Below are positions 25,722 to 35,583 of a DNA stretch of 64,000 bases, piece after piece; the stretch's first letter is position 1; each line of letters begins with the position of its first letter. Below the pieces are notes generated by a model. It saw nothing but the letters and a program-made list of their open reading frames with translations, ran no database searches and had not been told where the DNA came from. Source of the DNA: Jeotgalicoccus saudimassiliensis (GTDB taxonomy: Bacteria > Bacillota > Bacilli > Staphylococcales > Salinicoccaceae); contig NZ_CCSE01000001.1 in NCBI RefSeq assembly GCF_000756715.1, forward strand, positions 1,890,001-1,954,000. The letters are read 5' to 3'. Position numbers and translations under genes: made by a program.

Positions 25722-26891
25722 ATGTTAGATGATGCAATAAAAAAAATTGAACCTCAGGTTATCGAATGGCGACGCGAGATGCACAAACATCCGGAGCTTT
25801 CCTTTGAAGAATACTGGACGAGTGATTATATAGAAAATGCATTAAAAGAAATGAACGGTATTGAAATCAGCCGTCCGACACCGACAAGTGTGCTTGGCAT
25901 TATTAAAGGTGATCATCCGGGACGTAAAGTGGGGCTCCGCGGTGATATCGATGCGCTGCCGATTCAGGAGGACCGTGACGATCTTGAATTTGTGTCTGAA
26001 ATCGACGGTGTAATGCACGCATGCGGACATGATTCACACGCTTCAATGCTCCTTGGTGCTGCAAAAGTACTTGCGGATAACAAAGATAAAATTCATGGAG
26101 AAATTTATCTTATATTCCAGCATGCGGAAGAACTGCCGCCGGGCGGAGCGAAAGAAATGGTAGCCACAGGATTGTTCGATGATCTTGATGTAGTGTTTGC
26201 ACAGCATATTATGACGACAAAGCCGCTGGGTGAAATTCACATTAAGCCCGGTGCAGTGACAGCGAACTCGGATCAGTTTGAAGTGACGATCAACGGGCAG
26301 GGAGGTCATGCATCCCAGCCGGAAAACTCAGTGGATCCGCTGTTAATCGGTTCAAGAATTGTCACTCAGCTGCAGGATATTGTATCGCGTCTGGCAGGGC
26401 CGATGGATAACCTCGTTATTTCCGTGACGAACTTTAATGCAGGTACAGGCGCTAAAAATGTTATACCGCACACTGCTCACCTGAGTGCGAGCGTCCGTTC
26501 GGCAAGTGCTGAAATCAGAGAACTTGCACGTGAAAAAATTGAAGCGGTCATTAAAGCAAACTGTGAAATTTACGGAGCGACGTATGATCTGAATTACGAA
26601 TACGGTTATTCAGCGGTCATGAATGATGAGGTTGAAACAGCGCGTGTTAAGCAGACGTTAAACGATGTATTTGGTGAAGACAGAGTCATCGAATCAGAAA
26701 TGATGATGGGCGGCGAAGACTTCGGTGCATTTACCGAAAACCTGCCGGGGGTATACATTCTTCTTGGAACATATAATGAAGCGAAAGATTACGTATATCC
26801 GCATCACCATCCAAAATTTGCGATCGATGAAGAAGCATTTATCGACGGTGTCCGCGCACATGTTAACGTGGCGCTCGGTCTCGGCCAGTAA
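25722..26891 (+). CDS. M20 family amidohydrolase
   Basis: Zinc metalloenzyme of about 389 residues of the AbgB/HipO/carboxypeptidase group. Metal-ligand motifs are HACGHDSHASM (about 97-107), the catalytic Glu in FQHAEELPPGG and the late MMGGEDFGAF; HHHPKFAIDEEA is the C-terminal His motif. GGGAG (25705-25709) precedes two candidate ATGs, 25710 (no spacing) and 25722 (12 bases), so 25722 is preferred. Downstream of abgT, it probably cleaves an N-acyl or aminobenzoyl amino acid imported by it. Confidence 0.85.
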   Translation: MLDDAIKKIEPQVIEWRREMHKHPELSFEEYWTSDYIENALKEMNGIEISRPTPTSVLGIIKGDHPGRKVGLRGDIDALPIQEDRDDLEFVSEIDGVMHACGHDSHASMLLGAAKVLADNKDKIHGEIYLIFQHAEELPPGGAKEMVATGLFDDLDVVFAQHIMTTKPLGEIHIKPGAVTANSDQFEVTINGQGGHASQPENSVDPLLIGSRIVTQLQDIVSRLAGPMDNLVISVTNFNAGTGAKNVIPHTAHLSASVRSASAEIRELAREKIEAVIKANCEIYGATYDLNYEYGYSAVMNDEVETARVKQTLNDVFGEDRVIESEMMMGGEDFGAFTENLPGVYILLGTYNEAKDYVYPHHHPKFAIDEEAFIDGVRAHVNVALGLGQ

Positions 26892-26902
26892 TATAAATTG
26901 TC

Positions 26903-26934
26903 ATCCGGCTCTTTAACCGAGCCGGATTTTATTT
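26903..26934 (+). terminator. Rho-independent terminator
   Basis: ATCCGGCTC pairs with GAGCCGGAT around TTTAACC, followed by TTTATTTATT. It abuts the csoR promoter. Confidence 0.85.
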
Positions 26935-26936
26935 AT

Positions 26937-26965
26937 TTGACATATACCCTGTGGGGGTATAAAAT
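26937..26965 (+). promoter_or_regulatory. csoR-copA-copZ promoter with CsoR operator
   Basis: TTGACA (26937-26942), a 17-base spacer and TAAAAT (26960-26965). The spacer carries the pseudo-palindrome ATACCC-TGTGG-GGGTAT (26944-26960), the classical Gram-positive CsoR box. Repressor binding would block the promoter until Cu(I) is bound. Confidence 0.85.
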
Positions 26966-27001
26966 AAGGGTAAGAAAACATATGAATGAGAGCGGGTGTA
27001 A

Positions 27002-27301
27002 ATGATGGAAGAAGTAAAACATATGTCGAGACCGCGTCCGGATGAAGAGAAGCAGAGAGTACTGAACCGGTTGAAGCGTGTGGAAGGCCAGATCAGGGGA
27101 ATTCAGACGATGGTGGAAGAAGACCGCTACTGTGTGGATATACTTGTCCAGCTGAGCGCAGTTCAGAGTGCGTTAAAAAATACAGGTCTGACGATTACAG
27201 AACGTCATATGAAGCACTGTGTAACCGATGCGATTAATTCAGGTGAAGGTGAAGAGTCAATAGAAGAATTAATGGCTGTACTTAAACAGTTTTCAAAATA
27301 A
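27002..27301 (+). CDS. csoR: Copper-sensing transcriptional repressor CsoR
   Basis: All-helical DUF156 repressor of 99 residues. The Cu(I) ligands align with the known C-H-C set: Cys44 in DRYC, His69 in ERHM and Cys73 in KHC. The RLKRVEGQIRGIQ helix is the family hallmark. Cu(I) binding releases the operator and induces the export genes that follow. ATG 27005 is an equally possible start. It precedes copA by 21 bases with the SD GGGAGGAG between. Confidence 0.95.
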   Translation: MMEEVKHMSRPRPDEEKQRVLNRLKRVEGQIRGIQTMVEEDRYCVDILVQLSAVQSALKNTGLTITERHMKHCVTDAINSGEGEESIEELMAVLKQFSK

Positions 27302-27322
27302 CGCGGGAAGGGAGGAGTATTC

Positions 27323-29707
27323 ATGGAGAAAAAAGAACATGTTAATTTAAATATAAGCGGCATGACGTGTGCAGCGTGTTCAAACAGAATCGAAAAGGTG
27401 CTGAACAGACTGGACGGTGTTGAAGCGAACGTTAACTTGACGACTGAAAAAGCGAGTGTGAATTACGAACAGGACAAAACATCACTCGAAGATATTACGA
27501 ACCGTATCGAAAGTATCGGCTACGGTGTCGTCTATGAAAAAAGTGATTTGGACATTACCGGTATGACATGTGCGGCATGTTCAAACAGAATCGAAAAAGT
27601 GCTGAATAAGACTGACGGTATAAAATCGGCAACGGTAAACCTGACGACGGAAAATGCGATGGTTGAATATAACCCGGACGTTATTGAAGAACGCGATATT
27701 ATTGACCGGATTGACAGCCTCGGCTACGGTGCGGCACCGAAACAGTCTTCCGAAGATAAAATATCACGGAAAGATTCAGAACTTAAGAAGATGAAGTGGA
27801 AAGTCATTATTGCAGCGATCTTATCACTGCCGCTGCTCGTTACGATGCTCGACCATCTTTTTGGCATGAGCCTGCCGGAAATTTTCATGAATCCGTGGTT
27901 CCAGCTGGTCTTTGCGACACCGGTGCAGTTTATACTGGGCTGGCAGTTTTACGTCGGTGCATATAAAAACCTGAAGAACTTTACTGCGAACATGGATGTG
28001 CTCGTTGTGATGGGTACGACCGCAGCATACGGCTTCAGTTTATACCAGACTTATTTATGGATAACGGATGCAGTGGCACATCCTCATCTGTACTTTGAAG
28101 CGAGTGCGATTATTATTACACTGATTTTATTCGGTAAATATCTGGAGACGAGAGCGAAATCACAGACGACCGGAGCGATTTCAAAACTGCTTGATATGCA
28201 GGCAAAAGAAGCACGTGTTGTCCGGGACGGGACTGAACAGATGATTCCGGTTGAAGCTGTTAAAGTGAACGATGTATTAATCGTTAAACCCGGGGAGAAA
28301 TTCCCGCTCGACGGAGAGCTGACAAGCGGCCGTACATCGGTCGATGAATCGATGCTGACGGGTGAGTCGATTCCTGTTGAAAAAGAAGCAGGCGACTCTG
28401 TTATCGGTGCGACGATGAACCAGAACGGTACGGTAAATGTCAGAGTAACGCGGACAGGAAAAGATACGGCGCTTGCAGGCATTATTAAAGTGGTGGAAGA
28501 AGCCCAGGGCAACAAAGCGCCCATCCAGCGTATGGCTGATGTTATATCAGGCTACTTCGTGCCGATTGTTATCATAATTGCAATTGTGACGTTTATCGTG
28601 TGGTATTTCTTTGCATCACCGGGCAACCTTGAACCGGCACTGGTGGCGGCAATTTCGGTGCTTGTTATTGCATGTCCGTGTGCACTTGGCCTTGCGACAC
28701 CGACATCGATTATGGTCGGTACAGGTAAAGGTGCTGAAAACGGTATTCTGTACAAAGGCGGGGAACACCTTGAGAAAACACATCAGGTCGATGTCGTTGT
28801 ACTCGATAAAACGGGCACGATTACGAACGGTACACCTGAAGTAACGGACTTTACAGGTGATGATGAAGCGCTGCAGCTTCTTGCCAGTGCTGAAAAAGGT
28901 TCGGAACATCCGCTGGCAGCAGCGATTACGTCATACGCGCATGATAAAAATATCAGACTGTCGGATGCCGCAGAGTTTTCAGCGATACCGGGTCATGGTA
29001 TCCGTGCATTGATTGACGGCCGTGAAGTGCTGGTCGGTACAAGAAAACTGATGAGGGAAGAAAATATAGATGTTAACTCAATCGAAGAGGATATGCAGCA
29101 GTTTGAATACGACGGGAAAACAGCAATGATTGTTGCAGTCGACGGTCAGCTGAGAGGAACTGTAGCAGTGCTCGATACTGTGAAAGCGACGGCAAAACAG
29201 GCAGTTGAAGAAATGCATCAGGCAGGCATTGAAGTGATTATGCTGACCGGTGATAACAAGAGAACAGCAGAAGCCATCGGTCGTGAAGTCGGCATTGATG
29301 CAGTGATCGCTGAAGTACTGCCGGAGCAAAAAGCGGAGGAAATCCGTAAAATTCAACAGAGCGGAAAAGTCACAGCGATGGTCGGGGACGGAGTCAACGA
29401 CGCGCCGGCACTTGCACTTGCTGATGTGGGTATTGCGATGGGTACAGGAACAGAGGTCGCAATTGAAGCGGCTGACCTGACTATCTTAGGTGAAGATTTA
29501 ACGCTGATTCCAAGAGCAATTAACCTGAGTCACAAGACGATTAAAAATATTAAACAGAACCTGTTCTGGGCATTTGCCTACAATACGCTCGGTATTCCGA
29601 TTGCGGCACTTGGATTTTTAGCGCCGTGGGTAGCCGGGGCGGCGATGGCATTCAGTTCTGTGAGTGTAGTAGCAAACGCATTACGTTTAAAACGTGTTAA
29701 AATATAG
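27323..29707 (+). CDS. copA: Copper-exporting P1B-type ATPase CopA
   Basis: Inner-membrane Cu(I) efflux ATPase of 794 residues. Two N-terminal heavy-metal domains each carry [15 protein letters not shown] (first pair Cys16/Cys19, second about 68 residues later). The transmembrane metal site is CPC at 451-453, the phosphorylated Asp495 is in DKTGT, the nucleotide domain has SEHPLA, and [11 protein letters not shown] is in the hinge. It has a complete eight-helix organisation and is co-transcribed with csoR and copZ. Confidence 0.96.
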   Translation: MEKKEHVNLNISGMTCAACSNRIEKVLNRLDGVEANVNLTTEKASVNYEQDKTSLEDITNRIESIGYGVVYEKSDLDITGMTCAACSNRIEKVLNKTDGIKSATVNLTTENAMVEYNPDVIEERDIIDRIDSLGYGAAPKQSSEDKISRKDSELKKMKWKVIIAAILSLPLLVTMLDHLFGMSLPEIFMNPWFQLVFATPVQFILGWQFYVGAYKNLKNFTANMDVLVVMGTTAAYGFSLYQTYLWITDAVAHPHLYFEASAIIITLILFGKYLETRAKSQTTGAISKLLDMQAKEARVVRDGTEQMIPVEAVKVNDVLIVKPGEKFPLDGELTSGRTSVDESMLTGESIPVEKEAGDSVIGATMNQNGTVNVRVTRTGKDTALAGIIKVVEEAQGNKAPIQRMADVISGYFVPIVIIIAIVTFIVWYFFASPGNLEPALVAAISVLVIACPCALGLATPTSIMVGTGKGAENGILYKGGEHLEKTHQVDVVVLDKTGTITNGTPEVTDFTGDDEALQLLASAEKGSEHPLAAAITSYAHDKNIRLSDAAEFSAIPGHGIRALIDGREVLVGTRKLMREENIDVNSIEEDMQQFEYDGKTAMIVAVDGQLRGTVAVLDTVKATAKQAVEEMHQAGIEVIMLTGDNKRTAEAIGREVGIDAVIAEVLPEQKAEEIRKIQQSGKVTAMVGDGVNDAPALALADVGIAMGTGTEVAIEAADLTILGEDLTLIPRAINLSHKTIKNIKQNLFWAFAYNTLGIPIAALGFLAPWVAGAAMAFSSVSVVANALRLKRVKI

Positions 29708-29752
29708 GTATATAAGGGTATAAAATATTTAAAAGACAAGGGGATTGATATT

Positions 29753-29959
29753 ATGGCAAAAACAGTAATCGAAGTAGAAGGTATGACTTGCGGACACTGC
29801 AAGTCGTCAGTAGAAGGCGCACTGAACAATCTTGACGGAGTTTCAACAGCATCGGTCAGCCTGGAAGATAACAATGTCACTGTGGAATACAACGACACGA
29901 TTATCGACCGCGGCAAAATGACGACGGCGATTGAAGATCAGGGTTACGATGTGAAATAA
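29753..29959 (+). CDS. copZ: Copper chaperone CopZ
   Basis: Single heavy-metal-associated domain of 68 residues with the Cu(I) site MTCGHC (Cys13/Cys16). It is cytoplasmic and delivers Cu(I) to CopA or exchanges it with CsoR. It lies 45 bases after copA with SD AAGGGGA and is the last gene of the copper operon. Confidence 0.94.
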   Translation: MAKTVIEVEGMTCGHCKSSVEGALNNLDGVSTASVSLEDNNVTVEYNDTIIDRGKMTTAIEDQGYDVK

Positions 29960-29978
29960 GCAGTATTAAATAATAATG

Positions 29979-30015
29979 AAAACCGTGCCTGACTTTTACA
30001 GTCAGGCACGGTTTT
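29979..30015 (+). terminator. Rho-independent terminator of the copper operon
   Basis: AAAACCGTGCCTGACT pairs perfectly with AGTCAGGCACGGTTTT around a 5-base loop. Confidence 0.9.
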
Positions 30016-30102
30016 GCTGTTAACGTATTGAGAATGTAAATTTAATCCGGAAAATGATAGAATGTTCTATAAGATTATAAGTACATAAGGGGGATACCAC
30101 GC

Positions 30103-31350
30103 TTGATATTTGTGGTTATATTTTTACTGTTCATGTCACTGTTCTTCTCGGGCAGTGAAACTGCACTTACAGCAGTGAATAAATTGAAATTACAATCGAA
30201 AGCAGCAGGGGGCGATCAGAAAGCCCAAAAGCTGTACGACCTGGTCAGTAAACCGAGTCAGTTTATTACGACGATACTGATTGGTAATAACATCGCGAAC
30301 TTAATCGCACCGGTACTTGTGACAGCGATGGCAATCCAGTACGGCTGGAGTGTAACGATTGCTTCAGTCGTACTGACGGTGACGATTATTATCTTTGCAG
30401 AGGTTATACCTAAATCAATTGCAGCTGCGTTTCCGGAACGTGTCTCTCATATCGTCAGGCCCGTTATAGCGTTTTTAAATGTAGTGTTTTATCCGCTGAC
30501 TTTCCTGTTGAACTCATTAACCGACCTGATTACGCGCTTTCTGTCGAAAGGGTCACAGCCGGGCTGGACAGTTTCACGCGAAGAAATTGTGAACCTCGTG
30601 CAGATTGCTGATAGTGAAGGGGCTCTTGAAGGCGTTGAATCACAACGTCTCAGAGGGATTTTGGATTTCAGGGATTTAAACGTAAAAGATGTCATGACAA
30701 CACCGCGTACAGAAATGGTGGCAGTGCATGTCGACGACAGTTTTGAAACGGTAAGGGACAGAATTATCGACGAAATGCATACGAGATATCCGGTATACGA
30801 TGAAGATCTCGATAACATTGTCGGAATGTTCCATTCGAAATACCTGCTGCAGTGGTCATTGAATCCGGAACAGCCGTTAATGAATTTTTGTGATAACGAC
30901 CCGCTGACGGTACGGGAATTCCAGAACGTTGAAGACGTGCTGCGCCGCATGAGCAAGCAGCGCCGTCACCTCGCTATCGTGCTGGATGAGTACGGCGGTA
31001 CAGAAGGTATTCTGACGCATGAGGATATTATTGAAACGATGCTCGGATTTGAAATCGAAGACGAAACAGATCTTAAAAATGATTCAGTCGTCCGTGCATT
31101 CAGCGAAGATAAAATTCTTTGTGATGGTAAAATCACATTGCACCGTCTGAATCAGCTGTTTGATACAGATATTCCCCAGGATGAAGATACGCTGTCAGGT
31201 TTCCTCCTGTCGGTCTTTGAGGAAGTGCCTGAGGAAAAAGATATTACGCATCTCGATAACCTCGAGTTTAAAGTAATGGAGATGGAAGATAATATGATCC
31301 GTCTCGTAAAAATTACAAAACTGGATGCCGGGCTGATGCAGGGAGAATGA
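30103..31350 (+). CDS. CNNM/CorC-HlyC family membrane protein (putative Mg2+ efflux, MpfA-like)
   Basis: Protein of 415 residues. The N-terminal CNNM (DUF21) domain has about four membrane segments (residues 1-150, with SGSETALTAVNKLKLQ near the start). A CBS pair follows (about 195-320; MTTPRTEMVAV and LAIVLDEYGGTEGILT), then the C-terminal CorC/HlyC transporter-associated domain (about 335-410, DTLSGFLLSVF). Staphylococcal homologues such as MpfA export magnesium. The start is TTG 30103 with AAGGGGGA upstream. It is followed closely by a metallophosphoesterase and a LysE-type exporter. Confidence 0.88.
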   Translation: MIFVVIFLLFMSLFFSGSETALTAVNKLKLQSKAAGGDQKAQKLYDLVSKPSQFITTILIGNNIANLIAPVLVTAMAIQYGWSVTIASVVLTVTIIIFAEVIPKSIAAAFPERVSHIVRPVIAFLNVVFYPLTFLLNSLTDLITRFLSKGSQPGWTVSREEIVNLVQIADSEGALEGVESQRLRGILDFRDLNVKDVMTTPRTEMVAVHVDDSFETVRDRIIDEMHTRYPVYDEDLDNIVGMFHSKYLLQWSLNPEQPLMNFCDNDPLTVREFQNVEDVLRRMSKQRRHLAIVLDEYGGTEGILTHEDIIETMLGFEIEDETDLKNDSVVRAFSEDKILCDGKITLHRLNQLFDTDIPQDEDTLSGFLLSVFEEVPEEKDITHLDNLEFKVMEMEDNMIRLVKITKLDAGLMQGE

Positions 31351-31360
31351 GGCGTGAACA

Positions 31361-32221
31361 ATGAAACTATTGGATAAGTTAAAAATGAGCCAGCTGATAC
31401 TTGGCTTTATTATCGCCTCGGCCAGGTTTTTATGGACCGAAGATAAACATATTGTAACGACTGATTATACGTACAGTTCTAAAAATGTACCGAAAAGCTT
31501 CGACGGTTATAAAATAGTCCAGGTATCGGATTTTCATAATGCGTATTTTGGCAGGCGTTCAAAAAATCTGTTGAAAGCTGTTAAGAAAGCAGGCCCTGAC
31601 GTTATCGTTATTACGGGTGATATTGTCGACCGCCGGACGCCGTGTTTAAAACGTGCAGCGGTTTTAGTCGATAAAATTACCAAAATACAAAAGACGTTCT
31701 ATGTCACAGGGAATCACGAAGCGCATTACAGGCATTTTAACAAGCTGTATGATGTAATCGGCAAGTCCGATGTCCGTAATATTACAAAGCACAGTGCGGA
31801 GCTTGAAAAAAATGGAGAAAAGATTAATCTTGCGGGAATTAATGATGTCTGGTTTTTCGGTGATGAAGAGAATCCGAAAACGTACCGTAACTTTAAACAG
31901 GAGCTGGCGGATACAGTCGGTGCTCTGCCGCATGATTTTACTTTGCTGCTGGCACACCGTCCGGAGCTGCTGCCTGTATACAGTCAGCATGATGTGGATA
32001 TTGTATTTTCCGGGCATGCACACGGCGGACAGATTCGTCTGCCTGTCGTAAAAGGTCTGTATGCGCCGCACCAGGGTGTAAATCCGAAATATACAGAAGG
32101 AATGCACGAACAAAACGGCACGACGATGGTCGTGAGCAGGGGACTCGGCAACAGCCGTTTCCCGTTCAGAGTGTTTAACCATCCTGAAGTTGTAGTCGTT
32201 GAATTGAGGTCTGAAGCATGA
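31361..32221 (+). CDS. Membrane-anchored metallophosphoesterase
   Basis: Protein of 286 residues with a short hydrophobic N-terminus (about 9-25) and a calcineurin-like phosphoesterase domain. Metal-binding motifs occur in the expected order: QVSDFHN (Asp/His, about 56), ITGDIVDRR (about 84), TGNHEAH (about 111), LAHRPE and FSGHAHGGQ (about 219). It resembles the YkuE/YaeI group, which act on membrane-associated phospho-substrates such as UDP-diacylglucosamine-like lipids; the exact substrate is unknown. It starts 10 bases after the CNNM gene and overlaps the next by 4 (ATGA). Confidence 0.85.
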   Translation: MKLLDKLKMSQLILGFIIASARFLWTEDKHIVTTDYTYSSKNVPKSFDGYKIVQVSDFHNAYFGRRSKNLLKAVKKAGPDVIVITGDIVDRRTPCLKRAAVLVDKITKIQKTFYVTGNHEAHYRHFNKLYDVIGKSDVRNITKHSAELEKNGEKINLAGINDVWFFGDEENPKTYRNFKQELADTVGALPHDFTLLLAHRPELLPVYSQHDVDIVFSGHAHGGQIRLPVVKGLYAPHQGVNPKYTEGMHEQNGTTMVVSRGLGNSRFPFRVFNHPEVVVVELRSEA

Positions 32222-32850
32222 ATGAATTAATATCATACATTCTTGTCGTAACGGTGCTTACAATAATGCCGGGTGCCGACTCGATGATTGTAATGAAGAA
32301 TACACTTGTTTATCAAAAATCTGCAGGGCGGATGACAGTGCTCGGCATACTCGCCGGGCACTTTGTGTGGATAGTCATTTCGGTACTTGGACTTGCAGTG
32401 ATTATTACGAATTCACCGGCGCTGTTTAATATTATTAAATATATGGGTGCTGCATATTTAATCTATATCGGCGTGAAGAGTTTTATGGCGAAAACGTTTG
32501 TGTCGGCATCATCGCTCGATTACGCAGCCGGTGAAAAAACTAAATCTGACGGGCTCCGCACATCGTACATGAACGGTTTTATAAGCAATATTCTTAATCC
32601 TAAAGTTTTAATATTTTATATTACGATACTGCCGCAGTTTGTAGGGCAGGACACGAATGTTTCCGGTGTAGTACAGCTCGTGATTCTCGCTTTGATTATG
32701 CTTGTCATTTCGATGAGCTGGTTCCTCGTTGTCGTTGAAACAGTGAACTACATGAAACGCTGGCTGCATAAACCGGGTTTCCAGAATCTGCTCGGCAAAG
32801 GTGCCGGCATTATTATTATTCTGTTTGGTATACGTACGGCATTGTCGTAA
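32218..32850 (+). CDS. LysE/RhtB-family amino acid exporter
   Basis: Membrane protein of 210 residues with about six hydrophobic helices. The N-terminal MPGADSMIVMKN and the segment GFISNILNPKVLIFYI are family hallmarks. Members export lysine, threonine, homoserine or other amino acids. It is translationally coupled to the metallophosphoesterase gene through an ATGA overlap. Confidence 0.87.
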   Translation: MNELISYILVVTVLTIMPGADSMIVMKNTLVYQKSAGRMTVLGILAGHFVWIVISVLGLAVIITNSPALFNIIKYMGAAYLIYIGVKSFMAKTFVSASSLDYAAGEKTKSDGLRTSYMNGFISNILNPKVLIFYITILPQFVGQDTNVSGVVQLVILALIMLVISMSWFLVVVETVNYMKRWLHKPGFQNLLGKGAGIIIILFGIRTALS

Positions 32851-32863
32851 TGTTTTCCAAAAT

Positions 32864-32909
32864 AAAAACCACTTTCCAGGTAGGTCACCTGAAAAGTGGT
32901 TATTTTTTA
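32864..32909. terminator. Bidirectional terminator
   Basis: AACCACTTT-CAGGT pairs with ACCTG-AAAGTGGTT. Flanking A and T tracts serve both converging genes, and the reverse-strand stop codon lies inside. Confidence 0.85.
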
Positions 32910-34046
32910 GTTATACATAATCATATCGAGTTCATCGTCTTCAGTGATTGTTTCAGTTTTAACCAGATACTGCTCCATTTTACCGAAGTCAACTTCGGCA
33001 CCGATGCCCGGTTTGTCGCTGACTTTCACGACACCGTTTTCTGCAACAACTTCTGGCGTGATGATATCTTCAAACCAGTATCTTGAAGAAGACGCTGTGT
33101 CGCCCGGAAGTACGAAGTTGCTCAGTGTTGTGATTGCTACGTTGTGAAGACGGCCGACACCGGCTTCAAGCATACCGCCGCACCATAATGGAATGTTGTG
33201 TTTCGCGGCAAGGTCATGAATTTTAATCGATTGTGTAATACCGCCGACACGTCCGACTTTGACGTTGATAATTTCACAGCTGCCAAGCTCAATTGCCGCC
33301 GCCGCTGATTCGTATGAATCGATACTCTCATCGAGACAGACAGGTGTTTTAATCTGCTTTTGAAGTTTCGCGTGATCGATAATATCGCCTGCCATTAACG
33401 GCTGTTCAATCATCATCAGGTTAAATTCATCGAGTGCTTTCAGCGTATCGATATCATCTAATGTGTATGCAGAGTTTGCATCGACCATTAAAGGAATATC
33501 CGGATAGACTTCGCGGATAGCACGGATCATTTCAACATCGCGTCCCGGTTTGATTTTAACTTTAATACGTTTGTATCCTTCTTCGACTTTTTCGCCGATA
33601 CGCTCAAGAAGCAGTTCATCAGTGTCTTCAATACCAAGTGACACACCAACATCAACTTCTTTTTTCTTACCGCCCATCGCTTCAGCTAAAGTAATACCTT
33701 TCTTCTTCGCATACAGATCCCAGACAGCACCTTCAATCGAAGCCTTCGCCATGTTGTTGCGTTTGAACGGTTTGTAAATTTCCCATACTTCATCCGGATG
33801 TGAAATCTCTGTGTTGATTACGAGCGGACCAAAGTATTTTTTCAGAGCGATAAGCGTCGCATCCATAAATTCTTCAGAGTAGAGCGGATCTTCTCCTGAT
33901 ACACACTCGCCAAAACCGCTGACACCATCTTCATCAATTGCTTCAACGATAGTGATAAAACGCTTCTGCTGAGTTCCAAATGACGTAGTGAACGGGTTTT
34001 TCATCGTCATTAAAAGCTGGTGCAGTTTAATTTCTTTAATTTTCAT
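32907..34046 (-). CDS. Enolase-superfamily o-succinylbenzoate synthase / N-acylamino acid racemase
   Basis: Muconate-lactonizing-enzyme-type barrel of 379 residues. Acid-base and metal residues are visible: KVKIKPG (the KxK pair, about 161-167), VDANSAY (Asp, about 190), IEQPL (Glu), LDESIDS (Asp) and NVKVGRVGG (Lys, about 264). It is the MenC/NSAR group, where the same fold serves menaquinone synthesis or racemises N-succinyl amino acids. No other men gene is nearby. The adjacent carrier and M20 deacylase favour the N-acylamino acid racemase role, with OSBS activity possible. Confidence 0.82.
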   Translation of the reverse strand: MKIKEIKLHQLLMTMKNPFTTSFGTQQKRFITIVEAIDEDGVSGFGECVSGEDPLYSEEFMDATLIALKKYFGPLVINTEISHPDEVWEIYKPFKRNNMAKASIEGAVWDLYAKKKGITLAEAMGGKKKEVDVGVSLGIEDTDELLLERIGEKVEEGYKRIKVKIKPGRDVEMIRAIREVYPDIPLMVDANSAYTLDDIDTLKALDEFNLMMIEQPLMAGDIIDHAKLQKQIKTPVCLDESIDSYESAAAAIELGSCEIINVKVGRVGGITQSIKIHDLAAKHNIPLWCGGMLEAGVGRLHNVAITTLSNFVLPGDTASSSRYWFEDIITPEVVAENGVVKVSDKPGIGAEVDFGKMEQYLVKTETITEDDELDMIMYN

Positions 34047-34068
34047 TATTAGAGCCTCCGTAAAAAAT

Positions 34069-35493
34069 TTATACCGGTCCCCAGTTAATAGCTACGAGAA
34101 CGATTAAGTATATTATACCTAAAACATACCATATGCCTACAAGCGGAAGTGCGAATTTTAACCATTTTGTAAAAGGAATTCCCGCAATTGCCAAATTCGC
34201 CATAAGTACACCGGAAAGCGGTGTAATAATATTGGTAAAACCATCACCCATTGAATATGCCTGAACTGCAATTTGTCTGGGGAAGCCCATCAGGTCTGCC
34301 AAAGGTCCCATGATTGGCATTACGATAGCTGCCTGGCCGCTTCCTGATGAAACGAGGATATTGAATAATCCGTTTCCGACAAACATTAAAATGGCACCCG
34401 TTGTGCTGGAGAATGGATCGATTAAAACAGCCATTCCGTTAACCACAGTATCTAAAATCATGCCGTCTTCCAAAATAACAACAATTGAACGAGCCATACC
34501 GATTATAAGTGCACCGTACAATACAGAATTTGCACCTTTCATAAATTCCTGTATCGACTGATTGACACCCATTCGTGTAATTAGAACGGTAACAACCATA
34601 ATCATAATGAATACAGCAGCCATCTCTGTTAAGCTCCATGTTTCTCCGAATACACCAAATACCCCCGCAACATAAACAGCGATACCTGTGATTAGAGTCA
34701 GTAGTACTAAAGCATGGGTTTTAGTCATTTCAGTTTTACCGAGGTCTGACTCCGAACTGTCTTTTGGAAATGGAGTGTTTCCGAGAATACCTGAGTGCTG
34801 ATCTTTTTTTACTTTCCGGGAGTACCAGATAACGTAAGTCATAGTGACAATAAGTGAGATGATGAACATTACAGTACGTTCTGGTGCACCTGAAAATAGA
34901 GGAACACCTGCAATCTGCTGTGCAAATCCGGTAGTCAGCGGATCCAGAACAGACATGGCAAATCCGGTATAGGCACCGATATATATAATCGAAACGCCGA
35001 CAATAGCATCCATCTTCATTGACTTGGCCAGAATAATCCCGAGTGGTATAAATGCAATTACAGCATTAACTATAATTCCCAGTGTTCCAAAAATAGAAAA
35101 TATAAGCATCACCAGGGCAATCAGCAGCCATTCTTTATTTTTAGTTATACTGATGACTTTTGTCATCATAGCATCCATGGCTCCTGTTTTTTCAATAACA
35201 CCAAACACGCCGCCTATAATTAAAACAAGAAATATTAATTGGGATGTACTGGTTAATCCTGTAACTATGGAAGAAAATATGTCCAATAAGCCGGCAGGAT
35301 TTGATTCTATAGTTTCGTAAGTGCCGGGGATAATAGTGTCCGGACCGTCACCAGACGACTCGGTTTCAAACTCGCCGGCAGGTATGATATATGTAGCAGC
35401 TGCTGCCAGAATCAGGAAGATAAACATAATTCCATAGGCATCGGGGAATTCAAACTTCCATTTTCTACTTTTAGAATTATTGTTGTGGGACAT
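34069..35493 (-). CDS. YfcC/DcuC-type membrane transporter
   Basis: Carrier of 474 residues with about 12-13 hydrophobic segments after a hydrophilic N-terminus. It is of the YfcC (DcuC/ArsB superfamily) type: GVIEKTGAMDAMM (about 93) and SSGSGQAAIVMPIMGPLADLMG (about 380) fall in the conserved hairpin-loop regions. Family members move dicarboxylates, arginine/ornithine or peptides. GGAGG precedes ATG 35493; a longer in-frame form lacks an SD. It is in line with the racemase gene (22 bases apart) and divergent from an M20 deacylase. Confidence 0.82.
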   Translation of the reverse strand: MSHNNNSKSRKWKFEFPDAYGIMFIFLILAAAATYIIPAGEFETESSGDGPDTIIPGTYETIESNPAGLLDIFSSIVTGLTSTSQLIFLVLIIGGVFGVIEKTGAMDAMMTKVISITKNKEWLLIALVMLIFSIFGTLGIIVNAVIAFIPLGIILAKSMKMDAIVGVSIIYIGAYTGFAMSVLDPLTTGFAQQIAGVPLFSGAPERTVMFIISLIVTMTYVIWYSRKVKKDQHSGILGNTPFPKDSSESDLGKTEMTKTHALVLLTLITGIAVYVAGVFGVFGETWSLTEMAAVFIMIMVVTVLITRMGVNQSIQEFMKGANSVLYGALIIGMARSIVVILEDGMILDTVVNGMAVLIDPFSSTTGAILMFVGNGLFNILVSSGSGQAAIVMPIMGPLADLMGFPRQIAVQAYSMGDGFTNIITPLSGVLMANLAIAGIPFTKWLKFALPLVGIWYVLGIIYLIVLVAINWGPV

Positions 35494-35583
35494 AAAAAAC
35501 CTCCAGTAATTTAAATATTCATGCAATTTAGAGTATGATATATTAGAGTATACTAAAATTGTTAAATTTGAAAGAGGGATTTC

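Noticed and set aside
31664..32236. 190-codon reverse frame opposite the metallophosphoesterase
   Set aside because: The real gene on the forward strand has all its metal motifs; the reverse frame has no SD or recognisable features.
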